From contig OY282606.1 in the NCBI GenBank assembly GCA_958298945.1, forward strand, positions 92,015,696-92,079,695: a stretch of DNA of 64,000 nucleotides, read 5' to 3'. This DNA comes from Atherix ibis. Lineage: Eukaryota > Arthropoda > Insecta > Diptera > Athericidae. Shown here in pieces: positions 23,107 to 36,313 of this stretch (position 1 is its first letter; each line of letters begins with the position of its first letter). The translations under genes were made by a program, and so were the position numbers. Under the pieces are notes generated by a model. The model ran no database searches. It had not been told where the DNA came from and saw nothing but the letters and a program-made list of their open reading frames with translations.

Positions 23107-24539
23107 TTGTTCCCTGACAACAAGCTGTTTATTTATTAGGTATTTTTTTATAAGTTGATACATTTTTTTATTTAAAAATTAATAATAAATCTGAATTAGT
23201 ATATTTTTTAATTGATTTAATATACAAATAAGAAAAGAGACCAGTCATTTTAAGTAACAGAAATACCAAGTTTTTGCTATTGGCTCTTGTTTATATTATT
23301 GAAATTGATTATATTACTGCTATTGGCTCTTGTATTTGGATAGACTCGATAAAGATATAAATATTAATTCAATGCTGTTAATTAAAGTATTAATAAACAT
23401 TTTTTTTTTAAATTAATGGCGAACTGATTATCCAATAAGTGTTTTGTTAACATGGCAAATAGTCCACAATGTTTGAGCTATTTTATCCTTGAAATATTTT
23501 GTGCAATTAAACAAAAATTAATAAAATAATAAAGTTATAAACTAAAATAAGAAAAATAATGAAATAAAAATAATTAAAATTTAAGTAAAATTTTCGAAAA
23601 AATTCTTTATTTATTGTTCAATTATGGGGAAATTTTTTAAATTTAGATAAGGTTATTGAAAAAACTAATTTTTTTAAATTTTAGGGTAAAGTTAATGAAA
23701 ACAGTCAGAATGACCTTTAGTTATAAGAGATAACGGATTCTGAACTTGATCTTCGAAATTAAATATAATATTTTTGAAGAGTTTTAGCATCACTATGTTC
23801 TATTGATAAAGATTTATTTTTTAAATATAGATAATAGTAATGCTATTATTTTTACAAAACTGAGATTAGATTTTTTTTCAAATGATATCAAAAAGAATGT
23901 TGCCTTAATAAATATTGATAATATAAAAGTGACTTTATTTAATATACAAAGCTTGAAATTTAAGTTGTACCCGTAGGTGGATATGAAGCGCACCTATTTT
24001 ATGTGGCAAATAAATGAACTTCACTCCTCGTATAATATATATTGAAAGGTGTAAAAAATTGATTTTCCTAATCCGGAAATTGATATGTGTATATTGTAGT
24101 TTCGATTAAATAAATAGTCCAATATTTACTATTTAATATAAACTATATTTATAAACTTTCGGTTTATCTTAATTAATAAAGGTAATAATTATTTTATTGA
24201 TTTGTTTAATATTATTTAATTGATAATATGAATTCTTTATTATTTATTACCTTGTGAATAATATTGAAAATGAATTGTGATGGATATTTTCCTAACATTT
24301 TAATTGATTTAATAAAGAATTTATTGAAATTTGTTATGTCAATAGAACAAACCTAATTGGTGTCTATGAGTGCAATTCTGAAAGGAAACTAGCTCTTGTA
24401 GAGTTAAATTCAATTAAAAATCAAACAGTATTTACAGTATTGGTTTATTTTTAGATTAGGTTATTTTTAAAATTATCAAATTAAACTACTTAGAATAAAT
24501 TTATCAATAGTCAGAATCGAAAATGTTTTCAACACTATA
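23107..24539. other. AT-rich noncoding stretch
   Basis: No gene. A short direct repeat GCTATTGGCTCTTGT occurs at about 23276 and 23318. The stretch near 23294-23322 (ATTGATTATATTACTGCTA) is shared with 27127-27158, hinting at an old unidentified repeat. Confidence 0.45.
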
Positions 24540-25231
24540 CGTGGTATGACAGAAAATAGTGCGGAATCACCCTCTAGATAGCATGTACGGTAGTCTCTCC
24601 TGGATATACAGTGTATGTTTCAACTTCGCCCGGTAACTATGCGACCTTCTAAGTTAAGTTATGCTTTGGAGCAACGATATGCCACCAAAGTTTTAGTTGA
24701 GTTTGAATTAATGAGTTTGATCTACAAAACATCACAATGAGTCTATAGGGATTTTTCCTTATCAAGAGCACAAGTTTCTTGGGGCGGCATAAATCAGAGG
24801 TCTGAGAAGCAGTGGAAAATGAATCTTGCTCAGGGAGGCTTTCTACAGCGAAATGTGATGAAAATGTGGAACTAGTGTGGGCTCTTGTTAGATCTGACCT
24901 TGTGTTAATACTGAAGCTGATAATAAGTCTTCGAACGAATTTTTTTACGGAAATAGTCATTTACGTGGTTACGCAGCATCCTAATTATCTGACGACAGTC
25001 CGTGTGACTTTTTTTTGTTCCTCAAGATAAACAACCACTTAAAAGGACGTCATTTTGTTACTTTCGATAACCGAGCAGCTGATAGTAATTTCAGTTAAAG
25101 CCTTCCAGCACTGCTTCGAAGAGTGGAAATAACACCTCCGGCGATGTATATCTACATCTAAGATAACTATTTGGAAAGGGTTATTATACAAAAATAAAAT
25201 AATCAAGCTCATTACTCTGCGTATTCCTTGC
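24540..25231 (+). mobile_element. M1-lineage mariner, internal deletion derivative
   Basis: The left end CGTGGTATGACAGAAAATAG follows TA at 24538-24539. The right end near 25231 is a worn inverse (CTCATTACTCTGCGTATTCC). The plus strand encodes ALEQRYATKVLVEFE near 24660 (first helix-turn-helix), then from 24812 ENESCSGRLSTAKCDENVE and LVWALVRSDLVL (linker and second helix-turn-helix), and then jumps to SPCDFFLF-like sequence at about 24993-25020 with NHLKGRHFVTF after it. Most of the catalytic domain between the two is deleted, so the product would have a DNA-binding half plus the C-terminal tail, with frameshifts. Confidence 0.8.
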
Positions 25232-25234
25232 ATA

Positions 25235-27984
25235 TTTCCTACAAAAATAAACTTACTGTTTTTTTTTATGAATGAATGAATCTATACATAGAAACGAGAA
25301 TTTTATCTTTATTGTGTCCTTTGTACATATTTTTAATATATTGTATTCTTATCTGTTCAAGTATTTTGTGCTTTATATAAAACAAAGCAAATGGCAAAGC
25401 AACATGCGACGTGCGAATTAAAATATGAGTTTTAATTAAAGGTAAATAGCTCCATTCTGATTCTTATATGGATTATATGTATATACCTACAATATATGCA
25501 TATACGAATCAAGTATCCTTGTACCTGTCTGCAAACACCGACAAAGTATTTGAATAGGGTCAACCCGCACTTTGCAAACGAACTACTCGTTTATATGAAG
25601 AATACCTTAGAGTATAGCGTAATCTCATCGTCGAGAAATGGAAAATAATTGCAAAGCTTTTAATTGGGTTTTTAGGTAGTGTTTGCCTACAATCTAGTTT
25701 AATTAATAGTTTTAATCATTAGCAAACATAGAATTTAGATTAATTTCTTTGTAAGAAAAAAAACCAAAACGAATAAAGAAAAACCACAACCAAAATTATA
25801 AAAAGATTTTTTTTTAAATCTACAATCATTTAGCTTTTTATCATGTCTTTTAAAATAGATTTTTAATCAATTGTATAAAAATAATGTAATTTTGTGGTTT
25901 TTTTTTGTTGAATATTATCTAGTTTGAGTAAATTTATAAAAGGTAAAAATTTACACACTTTTAAATATATTTTTCCCAAATAGGAACTATTTTTTTCAAA
26001 CTCTATTGAAATTTAAGAATTTCTTAGTTAATTGAAAAATATAAAAAAATTCGTATTTATTTAGTACAAATCATAGCTGGTTTATCTTATATTATTTGAA
26101 GGTTAATTTTGAATTCTCTATTTGACATTACAGTCATATATTCAAATAAAATTTAATAAAAAAATTCTAGTAAAATAGCATTTGTTCTTATATGCCAATT
26201 AACCTGTATAATAGTAGAGGAAAACAAAATTTCTCTGATAAACTTAAAATAGTGGTAATATTTTAAAATAGCGATAAAGTGAATTGTTATAAATAATATA
26301 AGAACTGTTCCCTCATGGCGGTATCTATTTTAAATGAGTGCAATTCCTTAATTTATGCTGCTATAAATATCAGCTACTTCAATGAATAAAAATTTCTACA
26401 ATGCACTGAAAAATTGCACGTAGCTGGGGTCTCTACATGGCGCATATCCATACATATGTACATACACATGTATATATGTACACATACATTAAAGGGTATC
26501 TGAATAAAATATTGTTATGGAAAAAGGGGAGTGGGGTAAGGGGTATTGTATGTTAGTTCGTCTCATCGTTTTCCGTGCCAGATACGTTCTAGTGCTTTAT
26601 ATGTACATACCATGAGTAGTACAAACTATTTAGAATTAAATTTTCAGATTGATAATATTCTTAGTTCTGTATTATACTATGAGATCTACAGAATACGAGA
26701 TGTTACAGCATCTAAATTTTCCTTTTGCAGATTCAGTTTGCACATGCATATGCACGTATTGTGTAACGAATTTGATTTTGTTCTTTTCGAATTAACTGGA
26801 GCGAAAAGCTAACAACTTATCCGATGCACTGAATGTTATTTTCAGAAAATAAATGCAAAATTTTAACTTTCATGATTATCCATGTTTTGACTTTCCTATA
26901 TTACTTAAGTTTAATCTATAAATTGGAAATCTAAAAATTAAACAAAATATTTTCTATATTAGATTAAATAAATCATAATGTATAAAAGCTCCCAACGATT
27001 ATTGTTTTTTTTTCCAACTAAATGAAATTCTTTAAAAAAAATTCCTAATAATATAAAAAAAAACTATTGAATAAAAGAAAAATTAAAATGAAGTCTTGCA
27101 AATTAAGCATATTGAATTTTTAATATTTATATTATTGAAACTGATTATATTACTGCTAACGAGGTATTTATTTGGCAAACGTAAGCTTCATTATTTTCGT
27201 AAGCTTAGTCTAGTTGGTGAGGGGGAATTTTTTCTCTGTAAACATGCTGAACCGAAATTTGTTGACAGAACTAAGAATCAATTTCTGCCGGAGAAAAACA
27301 TTTTCGATGGATGTTTTTGTTCTCAATTTATGTGATTATATTTACATTTATTTGAATTAACTTAATATTCTGTTGTATCTTTATATGCCGGAGGTATTAT
27401 TTACATACTTTCCCTAAATGTTATTGTATATATTTATTGAATACATTTTGTTTTTAAGAGATGCTCTAGAGAAGTTTTTCGTTATTATATATCTATTTAT
27501 TATTCCTTGTTATCTTTTTATTATACATATTAAGAAGATATATTATAAATTGACTAACTTACTAATTTGATGGTATATATTTGGAACTATCAAAAAAAGT
27601 TGATATATTTTATATCTGATTGATCAAAATATGTTTCGAAAAAAAAATCAAATGCAAAATCTTCTTGTAGGTCCAAATGATCTTATTCTTTGCCTCCTTT
27701 TATTACAATGCCACCACAATCATTTTGCTGAATCACTTTAATTTTCTTAAATAAATATATTCATATATAGATTAATTCAAAGATTATTTTTATTTAAAAA
27801 AAGATATTCTTTTGTCATTTTCTATTGTAACTTATTTTAATTAAAAGTATTTAAAAATGTATCTCATTAAAATGGCAAAATAACATTTTTCACTCATAAT
27901 CTAATACAGTTTATATTAAAGTTTGAATTTATTTCGAATATGTTTTGAAGTTCGAAAGTAGTTTAGCAGCCAGCGACAATGACA
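25235..27984. other. AT-rich noncoding stretch with fly-type microsatellite
   Basis: Contains an alternating ACATACATATGTACATAC-type simple sequence at about 26448-26490 and a GGGG-AGT-GGGG-TAA-GGGG cluster at 26525-26542 (three runs only). Open frames at 26546-26812 and 27096-27335 have no recognised motif, and I do not call them genes. Confidence 0.5.
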
Positions 27985-28565
27985 CTCCGGTTTTATGGTT
28001 CGGAAAGTGCAGCTCTGTCATTTTTCATTTGTCAAACATGCATATCAAGGGTGGCATTCTTTAGTTAAAGGTTAACCATTATTTTGGATCATGGATCATA
28101 TAATGCGCAGAAGATATGTCGATAGGGTTCTGGAACAGCAGGTTTTGGATGTTATTTTTTCGAACAAATTTTCTTCAGCGATAAGACTTATTTCTCCGTT
28201 GGTGGATACACCAATAAGCGAAACTGCCTTAAATCTTAAATTAAGCTCTGAAAACTTACAAGTGACTGTAAAAAAAGATCAGAGACCTTTACCATCAATT
28301 CTAAACGATGTTGACAAAAGAGTACCACAAGCCTAAAATATTTTGGATTTATTACGCGAAAAAGTCCCAGGATGCGTAATTTCGACATTTGGTTATTTAA
28401 TTAGACTCCATATTCGTGCAATTTAAAGTCGTTGACCTTTTTTTATATGTGGAGAGATATCGTATTTACGCAGATAATGTTCAAAATTTAGAATATTTAA
28501 AAATATGTTAAAAAGTCATCAAAAATTATCTGCAAGAAGTCTCGTGGTAATCATTTGGATGATAT
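27985..28565 (+). mobile_element. DD41D (rosa-like) mariner remnant, copy V6
   Basis: The 5' end shows TTTTATGGTTCGGAAAGTGC, then the signature CTGTCATTTTTCATTTGTCA and TTCTTCAGCGATAAGACTTA. The middle of the catalytic domain is missing: AAGCTCTGAAAACTTACAAG is followed soon by the GCGAAAAAGTCCCAGGATGC and GATGCGTAATTTCGACATTT blocks. A C-terminal CTGCAAGAAGTCTCGTGGT remains. An open frame of 81 codons at 28091-28336 is a chance survival within this remnant. Confidence 0.78.
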
Positions 28566-31047
28566 GAAAAAAAATTTCGAAGCTTCTGGGTGTTGGAAAG
28601 GACGGAACGGTATTAAAATTTTGATACAAATCAAAAATATCCTGAGCATAAAGTTCCACGGGAGTATTGCCAAAGAAGATCATACTCAGAGAGCACATTA
28701 TTCTGCTACGCATGCTTCTCGTTAGCTTTATAGAAGATTGAGTGGCGGTTCGAAGTTTTAGGAGAGATGTGCAAAAATTATGCTGGACCGTATAGAGGAT
28801 AATGGAGACAGCTGAAGGCGTTTACTTCTCAATTGGAGGGGAAGAAGAGAAAAGAAGAAATAATGGTGAAAATTAATAAAAAATATTACAAAAAAAACTA
28901 AAAAACTATCGAGGTAAAAAGGGAAAGAATAGTAATTGGGAGGGAAGACATACAAATTGGGAAGGTTTAAATTCGTTGAAAAGAAAATATTAAAAAAAAG
29001 TACGGAATCTATAAAAAAATAAAAAATGTAAATCCAAAAAAAACCCCAAGGAAAAGTAAAAAGGGGTGAAGTCCACCGTCGACGTTGGTGGGAAAGAGTT
29101 AGATGGTCCTTCTTTGCCTCCGATAAATTTGGAGTGCCCTGCTTTTTTTTGTTTTGTTAATTCGCTTTTTTTTCTTATTCATTTTTTTTCTGTAAAAAAT
29201 AGGTTTTATTTCATATTCAAAAGTTTTTAATACTAAACAAATTAATAAGAAAAAAATGTTTAATAATTTGTTGTGAAAAAATACATGTTTGTTATTTTTA
29301 CTTTCTGAAATAAAAATTGGATAATGTTTTCTTAGTTGTTAGAGTAGTCAATTTCAATATTCCTATACATTATTACAAAATATGAATATTTTTTTAGAAA
29401 AATAAACTACCCAAAAATATATCAAACATTTTCCATGAAAATAAATAAATAAAAAAATAAGTACTAAATTTATATTAAAAATGTGGGACGAAATACTTAT
29501 AATCGAAACATAACAAGGAGCAAGAAATATTTAAATTGGAATTATTATAATTTACTTTCAATAGCACAAATTAGATAACACTTTATTTTTAAGTTGAATA
29601 TATTTCTTATCGTTCAATATTGTACATGGCCGATAATCAAATATGATTATCAATATTTTTATAATTTTTCCTATTCAGTCCTTCTATAATCTATGCCATT
29701 TCGTAACTTGTATTTGAAAATAATACTCCTATATGAATTGAAAAAGTATATTGCGTTGCTTAAATTAAATAACATTAAGCCTGAAAAATTTTACACATAC
29801 AGTCATATTTTGTTTACATAAAATCATTAGTTTATTTTTAAAAAAATTAGCAAACAATATCATATTTTAATGTGAGTAATAAATTAGGTTATTTCAATTC
29901 AAATTATTGACATTTTATTGGTAAAAAAACTTATTTTTTTTACTAAAATCAAAATACGATTACTTTTAAATAAAAACATTTCAAATATTTTCCTTCTTCG
30001 TTTATATAAAAATATATTGCAATAATGTACATATTTTAGCAATAAAATATTTTCGGTTTATGAAAAATAATTCTCCTCCGCAAAAATAATATAACATTTC
30101 ATAATTTCTTCATAGTTACAAAAGTTTTATCAATATTAACAGCATAAAGTTTTGTTAGGAAAAAACTTGAATGTGAGTTAGAAATAAAGATGTTGATGGG
30201 GAAAAATAACAAAAACGTTCAAATCATCTACGAACGAGTATGTTCAATTTTATTATCTAAATACATATATAGAAAATTTATTATTAAAAATATATTTACA
30301 AGTTTGTTATTGTTCAGAAAACTATAGCTTTTTTGAAGGAGCACTTTGTTGAAATATTTCTAAAAAAAGTATAATTAATTCCTTGTTTTCATATTCATGA
30401 AAATTGATTGTATGTACAGAAAAAAAACAAATCTTTCTTTATTTATATTACAAATAGCCTAAAAGGATTAATTTTTTGTGTTGTTAATTATGTATGTACG
30501 TATAGAAAAACACATAAGAAATGAGGTTCCATTTAAAGAAAAAATTAATCAATTTGCATTAATGAAAGAAAATATGTTCATACTATTTCTGGTTGAATAA
30601 ATTTGTGTACGTCTTATTAAGTAATAATAAAATAAATATTTTCTGGTTTTCGATTAAAAGTCAATATTTTATGAATAGTGCATATGTATGTGCAATATAA
30701 TATTCTATTTGAAGGTCCCTTTTGACGTACCTGTACCTGTACCTTTAGTGTCTACTCTTAGTTTCGTGCATTGTTACATATAACAAAAATAACCAATAAA
30801 TAAAAAAGTATTATTTAGAATATGAATAATATTTGATATAGTAGCGGTTCGAAAAATATGGCATCTAGTTTTATAGAAATATTGACATCAATAATTAATA
30901 TAAATTATCTTCAAGTCTGGAAGTAATAATTAAAAATAGGAAATGTTTAAAATTTGCAATTCTAAAAGTTCAACGAAATTTTGTAATATTCTCTTTTATT
31001 GTAATTATCACTTAAATTATGGAATTTTCAAAGTTTTTATGTCATTG
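28566..31047. other. Noncoding stretch, partly purine-rich
   Basis: Bases 28790-29100 are strikingly purine-rich on the plus strand (for example GGAGGGGAAGAAGAGAAAAG). No source element was recognised. The remainder is AT-rich without features. Confidence 0.45.
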
Positions 31048-31540
31048 GACCTAGCCATTATTAAAATTTAAGTTGAACTCGATCAATTTGAGATAATTTT
31101 TGATGATAATTTTTTGGCACATTTCGGGTTGTAATTCAGTCATTACTAGACAGATATTGGTTTTTAAGTGCTCCAAAGTTTTAGAATTGATTGTGTAAAT
31201 ATAATCTTTTGTGTAGCTTTGTAAGTAAAAGTCCAATGGTCTTGGGAAGCTTTTTGCCATAATAAACCCAAATTTTATTGCGTTGTGTTCTGTGGGGGGT
31301 CTTTTTCTTAAAACTACATATGGCCTAGATTAAAATCTTCAATTTTAATCCAGTAACGTTGTATTCTATAAAATAGTTACTTTTAATGGATACAATAGCT
31401 TCTCCATAATCACTTGTGGCTTTTAAGATTCCCATATAAGGCAGTTTTGCTTATTGATTTATCCACCATGTAAAAAATGAGCCTCGTTACTAGTTGTTAA
31501 ATGACAGGCCTATACTTTCCGAACCATGAAATGGATAACA
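31048..31540 (-). mobile_element. DD41D (rosa-like) mariner remnant, copy V7
   Basis: Minus orientation. The right end, inverted, gives GTTATCCATTTCATGGTTCG then GAAAGTATAGGCCTGTCATT. Inverse-strand blocks include GGAGAAGCTATTGTATCCAT and GATTTTAATCTAGGCCATAT. It is shorter than other copies because of a deletion across the middle. No open transposase remains. Confidence 0.78.
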
Positions 31541-31821
31541 CACGAAAAGATACATGGACCGAGATTTATATACGTTTGGCAAAAGAAATGTTATTGAAGC
31601 AAAAAAGATATTTTTTTCGACCATAGATTTTTTATTATAAAAACACTATAACTCCCATCATTATAATATTATTTTAATAATCAATTAAAAAAACCGCGTG
31701 AAATGTATGAACAAAATATTTTGCTGTTAAGTTGGTAGTAATGTTTTGGCGCGATCAGTCAACTAGTTTATGTACAATGTTTTGATAGTCAATGTCAAGT
31801 ACACGAAAATATCGAACAAAG

Positions 31822-32600
31822 AATTTCTCTAAACTTTTGTGTTACGGACGAAATTTCTTGTAGGGAATTGTTGCTTATGTTGGGAAAAACTTACAGGGAT
31901 TCACCGAGAAGTGGTTGAAGATTTGAAAATGGTTGAAATATGATCGAAACGTAGTGGAAGACTTAAATTGTTCGGGTAAACCCAAACGTGTCTCATAAAT
32001 CAACTCAAGCTCTACTGAAATAAAACGCATAATAATGGATGATAAAATATTGGTTTATGATCAGTTAAAATTCATAATAGTCCTTCCATAATGAGACAGA
32101 ACCGAAAAACCACGTCAAAATAGCTCGAAAATTAAAGTTTTATTCGGAGGAGCAAATCGTCAACTAACAACATTATCTCAACGTTATAAGGCATTTGAGA
32201 AGATGTATTCGCCAGAAAATGATAGTTTTGGAGCACACAATTTTTTTGAATTTTGCACCACGATAATGCATCGTCCAACACTAAAATAATTCTAAATAAT
32301 ATTTTAACGAGAAATTTAAGAATAAAAAAAATCATATTCACCAAAGGTGGCTTTCTGGCCCTGCGGAATTATTCTGGTCCCCAATCTGAAAAAAATAAGC
32401 CATAAAGGAGAGAATTCGCAGAAGCAGGTGAAGGCTTCTTGTTTGACATTTTTCTCCTCAAATTCCATTATTGTTAATAGATACAAGTTGAATATGAAAA
32501 AGAAGAATTTTTTAATGATTTATTATAGTAATTACTTTGCATTGGATGACTTTGTTAATGAAATATTAAAAAGAAAATGGATCTTTATGTTACCTACTCA
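31822..32600 (+). pseudogene. Heavily decayed DD34D mariner transposase
   Basis: Plus-strand text still recognisable as mariner: SKRSGRLKLFG (linker), the second catalytic region LHHDNASSNTK at about 32258-32290, and WPCGIILVPNLKKISHKGEN at 32353-32412, corresponding to the third-Asp region APCDFFLFPKLK. The order and spacing fit one transposase, but stops and frameshifts are dense. No TIRs were located. The lineage is uncertain; the PCDFFLFP wording is shared with M1. Confidence 0.55.
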
Positions 32601-33893
32601 AAAAACTAATAATTAATCGGCTTATTTATATACTTGTATTATTGTCATAATTATTTGCAACTGTTATGATTCTTAATTATATTCATATCGAAATAATTTA
32701 ATCCTGCTATGCAGACAGAATAATATTTTTTTTGCGTATGTGTTGATATTTCTTCTTTTTTTTTAATGAAAATATCTTACTTCCGATACAGACGTAATGC
32801 GTGATGAATCCACAGTGTCAATTATATTCATTACACTCGTATTATTGTTAATAGCATTGTGTTGATTCTGAGAACAAATTAATCATTTAGATTGTACAAA
32901 TAATAAATAATAAATGTTAACAGAACTGCTCTAATTTCATACAGGATTCTATTTACTAATTCATTTTCGTATAATTTCTATTGATCAACTTCGATATGTG
33001 AAGTGTACGATTACCTGTGCTTCTATATTCAGTTCTGTTATAATCTACTAATGATTATGTTTGTTACTTCTTCGTATCCACATACATAAGTATATTCATA
33101 GCTTTATTAAAATATATCCTTATAATACAACAAAATATGTTTTGGGAGAATGAAAATATTTATCGAGATTATAATATCGTAGAATATTTTTATTAATGGA
33201 TTTCTTCCTTCAAGTGATTTTCTTCTAATATTATAGAGAATATTTGTTTTCTGTTATTTTCAGGTTATCATATATTTTCTGGAGAGTTTCAATCATAATA
33301 CATTTTGCTTTGGAATTCTGTTTCTAATTTTGTTTGTTTTGTTTCAATTGTTTTTTGTTGAGGTAAAATGACATTTTGGGATCTAAATCTTGAGGCTATA
33401 AAGTTCTTAGTCTAGGATTGTCGTAATGTTATTATAAGAAATAGAAGTACAACAAGTTTCTGTACCTTATAGAATGTATTATGAGTTGTTCTTTTAGAGT
33501 CTGTTAAATAAAATTCAATCAATGTTTTTAAGTAAGGTAGAGTCTGAAAGAATTTAATCTAAAGCAAAATAATACTTACTATTTTTCACAAAATAGTGAA
33601 AATATGTTTAAACTTAGAACCATAATTTTAAAATTGTTACTGGTGTATATATTTTTGTTTGTTTTGCATTTATTCTAAAATTATCAAGTGGGCTACCACG
33701 AAAATTTTGTTGAACACAAAACCGGCTCTGCATGAGTCTACGCCTTTTATTTGATACGAGGTTGAGCTGGTGACACGAGATTTTTTTGGATACCGGGTCT
33801 CTCATCCAATTAGGAAATAGGTAAAAACTTAAGAAGTAAACAAGCCATAAAAACAAAAATACCCATCGATTAATATTCTCAGAAAAAGTGTCC
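32601..33893. other. AT-rich noncoding stretch
   Basis: No gene. The patch 33680-33840 is slightly richer in G and C and opens an 80-codon minus frame without recognisable motif. It may be an unidentified retrotransposon tail. Confidence 0.45.
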
Positions 33894-34141
33894 GCCTGTT
33901 CACGAGATATCAGTCCATGTGACTTTTTTATTCCACAAGATCAAAAAACACGTGACACGACATCATCTTGTAACATTCGATAACATCCAAAGGAGTGTAA
34001 CCAAAAAGAGCTAAATAAAATTAGCAAAGCTGAAAGACTTTAACTATTTCAGTTGAAGCCTTTCAGCTTTGTTAATTTCATTTCAGTTGATGAATAAAAT
34101 GAACTAAAATTGTAAAAAAAAATCTATCTCACGTATTTATA
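33894..34141 (+). mobile_element. M1-lineage mariner, 3' end only
   Basis: The plus strand carries the C-terminal third of an M1 transposase. CAGTCCATGTGACTTTTTTA encodes the SPCDFF region, followed by the worn KGRHFVT region and the 3' UTR with CTATCTCACGTATTT near the right end. The element is cut on the left. At 34140 it is interrupted by the DD41D element that follows. An imperfect palindrome (19-bp arms, one mismatch, 34018-34036 with 34060-34078) lies inside it. Confidence 0.65.
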
Positions 34142-35016
34142 TCGGGTAATTTTTTTCTATTTGGTTTTTCATGTTTTTATTTTTGACAGATCACGCGTGA
34201 CACGTGACATGTGTCAAAGTCGAAAGTTTTCGTAATTGCCATTTGATTATGAAAAAACTTACATCCGAACAACGGTTATAAATTATTAAATTTTTATAAA
34301 TTAAAATCGACATACTGAGCAAGCAATTCAAGCCATAGTCAAAAAGTTTCGCAGCAATTTTACGCCATTGGACATTAAATCAACAACTAGTGTGCGTAGA
34401 GTGCATACAGGGGAAAATATTGCTTTTCCATCCGTCACCATTTACAGTAATTGTGACTGTGTTACTCGACTATGTGGACGATTTTATGCAAGGATCTTGG
34501 TCTGAAAGTGTATTAAATACAGCTCGTGCACTGTTTGATGGAATCGTCGGTCCGTATTTTTTTAAAAATGACAGCTATCGCTCGATGATTTCGAACTTTT
34601 TTTGCCCAAAATGCAAGAACTGCATCTAGTCGACATGTGGCCACACAACACGTGAAACAATAGACATATTGAGAGATGAATTCAGTAAGCAATTTATCTC
34701 ACGAATTTGTGAGTTGTCCGCCAAGATCGTGCGATTTGACGCCTCCAGGTTATTGTTTATGGGGCTACGTGAAGTTACTCGTCTATACCGATATACCAGC
34801 ATCACTTGCAACTTTGTAAGACAACATTACACGTATTATTAGCGAGATACTAGCCGAGATTGGACCTCTCGCATGGATCACTTAAAACGTACTCGTAGCC
34901 AATATTTATAGGAAATAATCTTTAATAAGTAAATGACAATCATTGATTTATCGATTCATATAAAAATTGCATATATGTTACTTGAAAACTAAACATTTGG
35001 TTAAAAAATCACCCTT
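34142..35016 (+). mobile_element. Second DD41D subfamily, internal deletion copy (arm A)
   Basis: Ends TCGGGTAATTTTTT (left, after TA 34140-34141) and, inverted, AAGGGTGATTTTTTAACC (right, before TA 35017-35018). ATG 34250 begins MKKLTSEQRL then a stop. The helix-turn-helix area is frameshifted. The frame then jumps to FDGIVGPYFFKNDSYRSMIS (34537-34596), CDLTPP-like sequence and, at the C-terminus, DWTSRMDHLKRTRSQYL. The first catalytic Asp region is deleted. The left breakpoint of the large tandem duplication (34223) falls inside this element, between its TIR and start codon. Confidence 0.75.
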
Positions 35017-35052
35017 TAGTATGAACATTTATTTCCATAATCGAGAATGATA

Positions 35053-36311
35053 CGTGGGCTACTATATATATTTCTGGCCTAATAATGAAAATGCGAATAT
35101 TTATCAACGAAAAAGGTTTTATTGTTTTTCAAAATATTCTCCATCAAGATTTATACACTTTTGCATGCGCTCAAACCAATTTTCGAAGCACTTTTTCCAC
35201 TCCGATTGAGACACCTCCAAAACATGGTTTTTGAATGCTTCAACAGCATCTTCTGGCGACGAAAATTAAAAAGAAGTCATTGGGTGCCAAGTCAGGGCTG
35301 TACGGAGGATGACCCATCAATTCGACGTTTTGTCCGGTCAAAAAGGCGCTGGTTTGAGCCGATGTGTGAGAGCTCGCATTGTCATGGTGCACAATGATTC
35401 GACTTCTCTTGTTCGTTTTTCGAATTTCTCCGAAGACTTCAGGCAAACAAATGGTGGTGTACCACTCAGAATTGACCGTCCTACGTTGCACAAGCGGAAC
35501 AGTCGCCACATGACCAGTTTTGCCAAAGAAACAAGCGACCATTTGCTTCGAAGTGCTTCTTCCACGAACAACTTTCGTTGGATTTGACTCGTCTTGGAAG
35601 ACCCACACGGTCGATTGCTGTTTTGTTTCGGGCTCATACGCATAGATCCATGATTCGTCACCTGTGACGATCTTATAAACGTCTTTTGAAGCACCGCGAT
35701 CGTATTTTTTCAGCATTTCTTTACACCAATCCACACGAGCCTTTTTTTGAGCGATTGTCAAATTGTGCGGGATCCAACGAGAACAAACCTTTTTTACGGC
35801 CAGGTGTTCATGCAATATCGAATGTATGCTGGTGGGAGAAATGCCTAGGCATGCCTCTATCTCACGGTATGTCACATGACGGTCTTGCATTATCAGTTCA
35901 CGTACGGCATCGATGTTTTCTGGAACAACGGCTGTTTTTGGACGACCTTCACGGAATTCGTCTTTGAGCGAGCGTCGGCCACGATTGAATTCGTTGTACC
36001 AGTTTTTCACAGTGCTATAGGATGGTGCTTCATAGCCATACAAAGATTTAAGTTCATCGATGCACTCTTGTCGTGATAATCCACGTCGAAAGTTGTGAAA
36101 AATGATCGCACGAAAATGTTCACGAGTTAATTCCATTTTTTTGCCAAATTGATTTTTTCAAGTCACTGTAAACAACACAAATGATAGTCGTACGTCAAAA
36201 CGTTCTGAGTACGTTTATGCTAAAAAATGTCAAACTTTCCAATGGAAATGTCAGATCGCACCTGGCAACACTTAGTGTTGCCTAGGCCAGAAATATATAT
36301 AGTAGCCTACG
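35053..36311 (-). mobile_element. mellifera-like mariner, present in arm A only
   Basis: A 1259-bp element with 29-bp TIRs (CGTGGGCTACTATATATATT on the left; the inverted right end differs at one base, CGTAGGC) and TA at 35051-35052 and 36312-36313. The transposase is on the minus strand. The matching site in arm B (42552-42559) lacks the element and reads TA-CGTG-TA, so this is an occupied/empty pair within one sequence. Confidence 0.95.
35130..36136 (-). pseudogene. mellifera-like mariner transposase, frameshifted near C-terminus
   Basis: DD34D transposase starting at ATG 36136. It is open for 298 codons to 35240. The N-terminal helix-turn-helix includes RRGLSRQECIDEL and the second half YREIEACLGISPTSIHSIL, with the WIPHNL linker at about residue 121. 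The catalytic triad is intact: D160 (TGDESW), D252 (HHDNASSH) and D287 (SPDLAPND), 34 residues between the last two. Just after NDFFL (residue 290) a deletion, probably of a dozen or so codons as judged from relatives, shifts the frame. In the new frame the tail SSPEDAVEAF, SEWKKCFENWF and GEYFEKQ continues down to about 35130. The subfamily name is tentative. The enzyme is probably inactive, although all catalytic residues remain. Confidence 0.9.
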
Positions 36312-36313
36312 TA

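Noticed and set aside
26525..26542. Second G-quadruplex candidate
   Set aside because: Only three G runs, one short of an intramolecular quadruplex.
28091..28336. 81-codon frame as a possible small gene
   Set aside because: It lies within a DD41D remnant and covers decayed transposase sequence.
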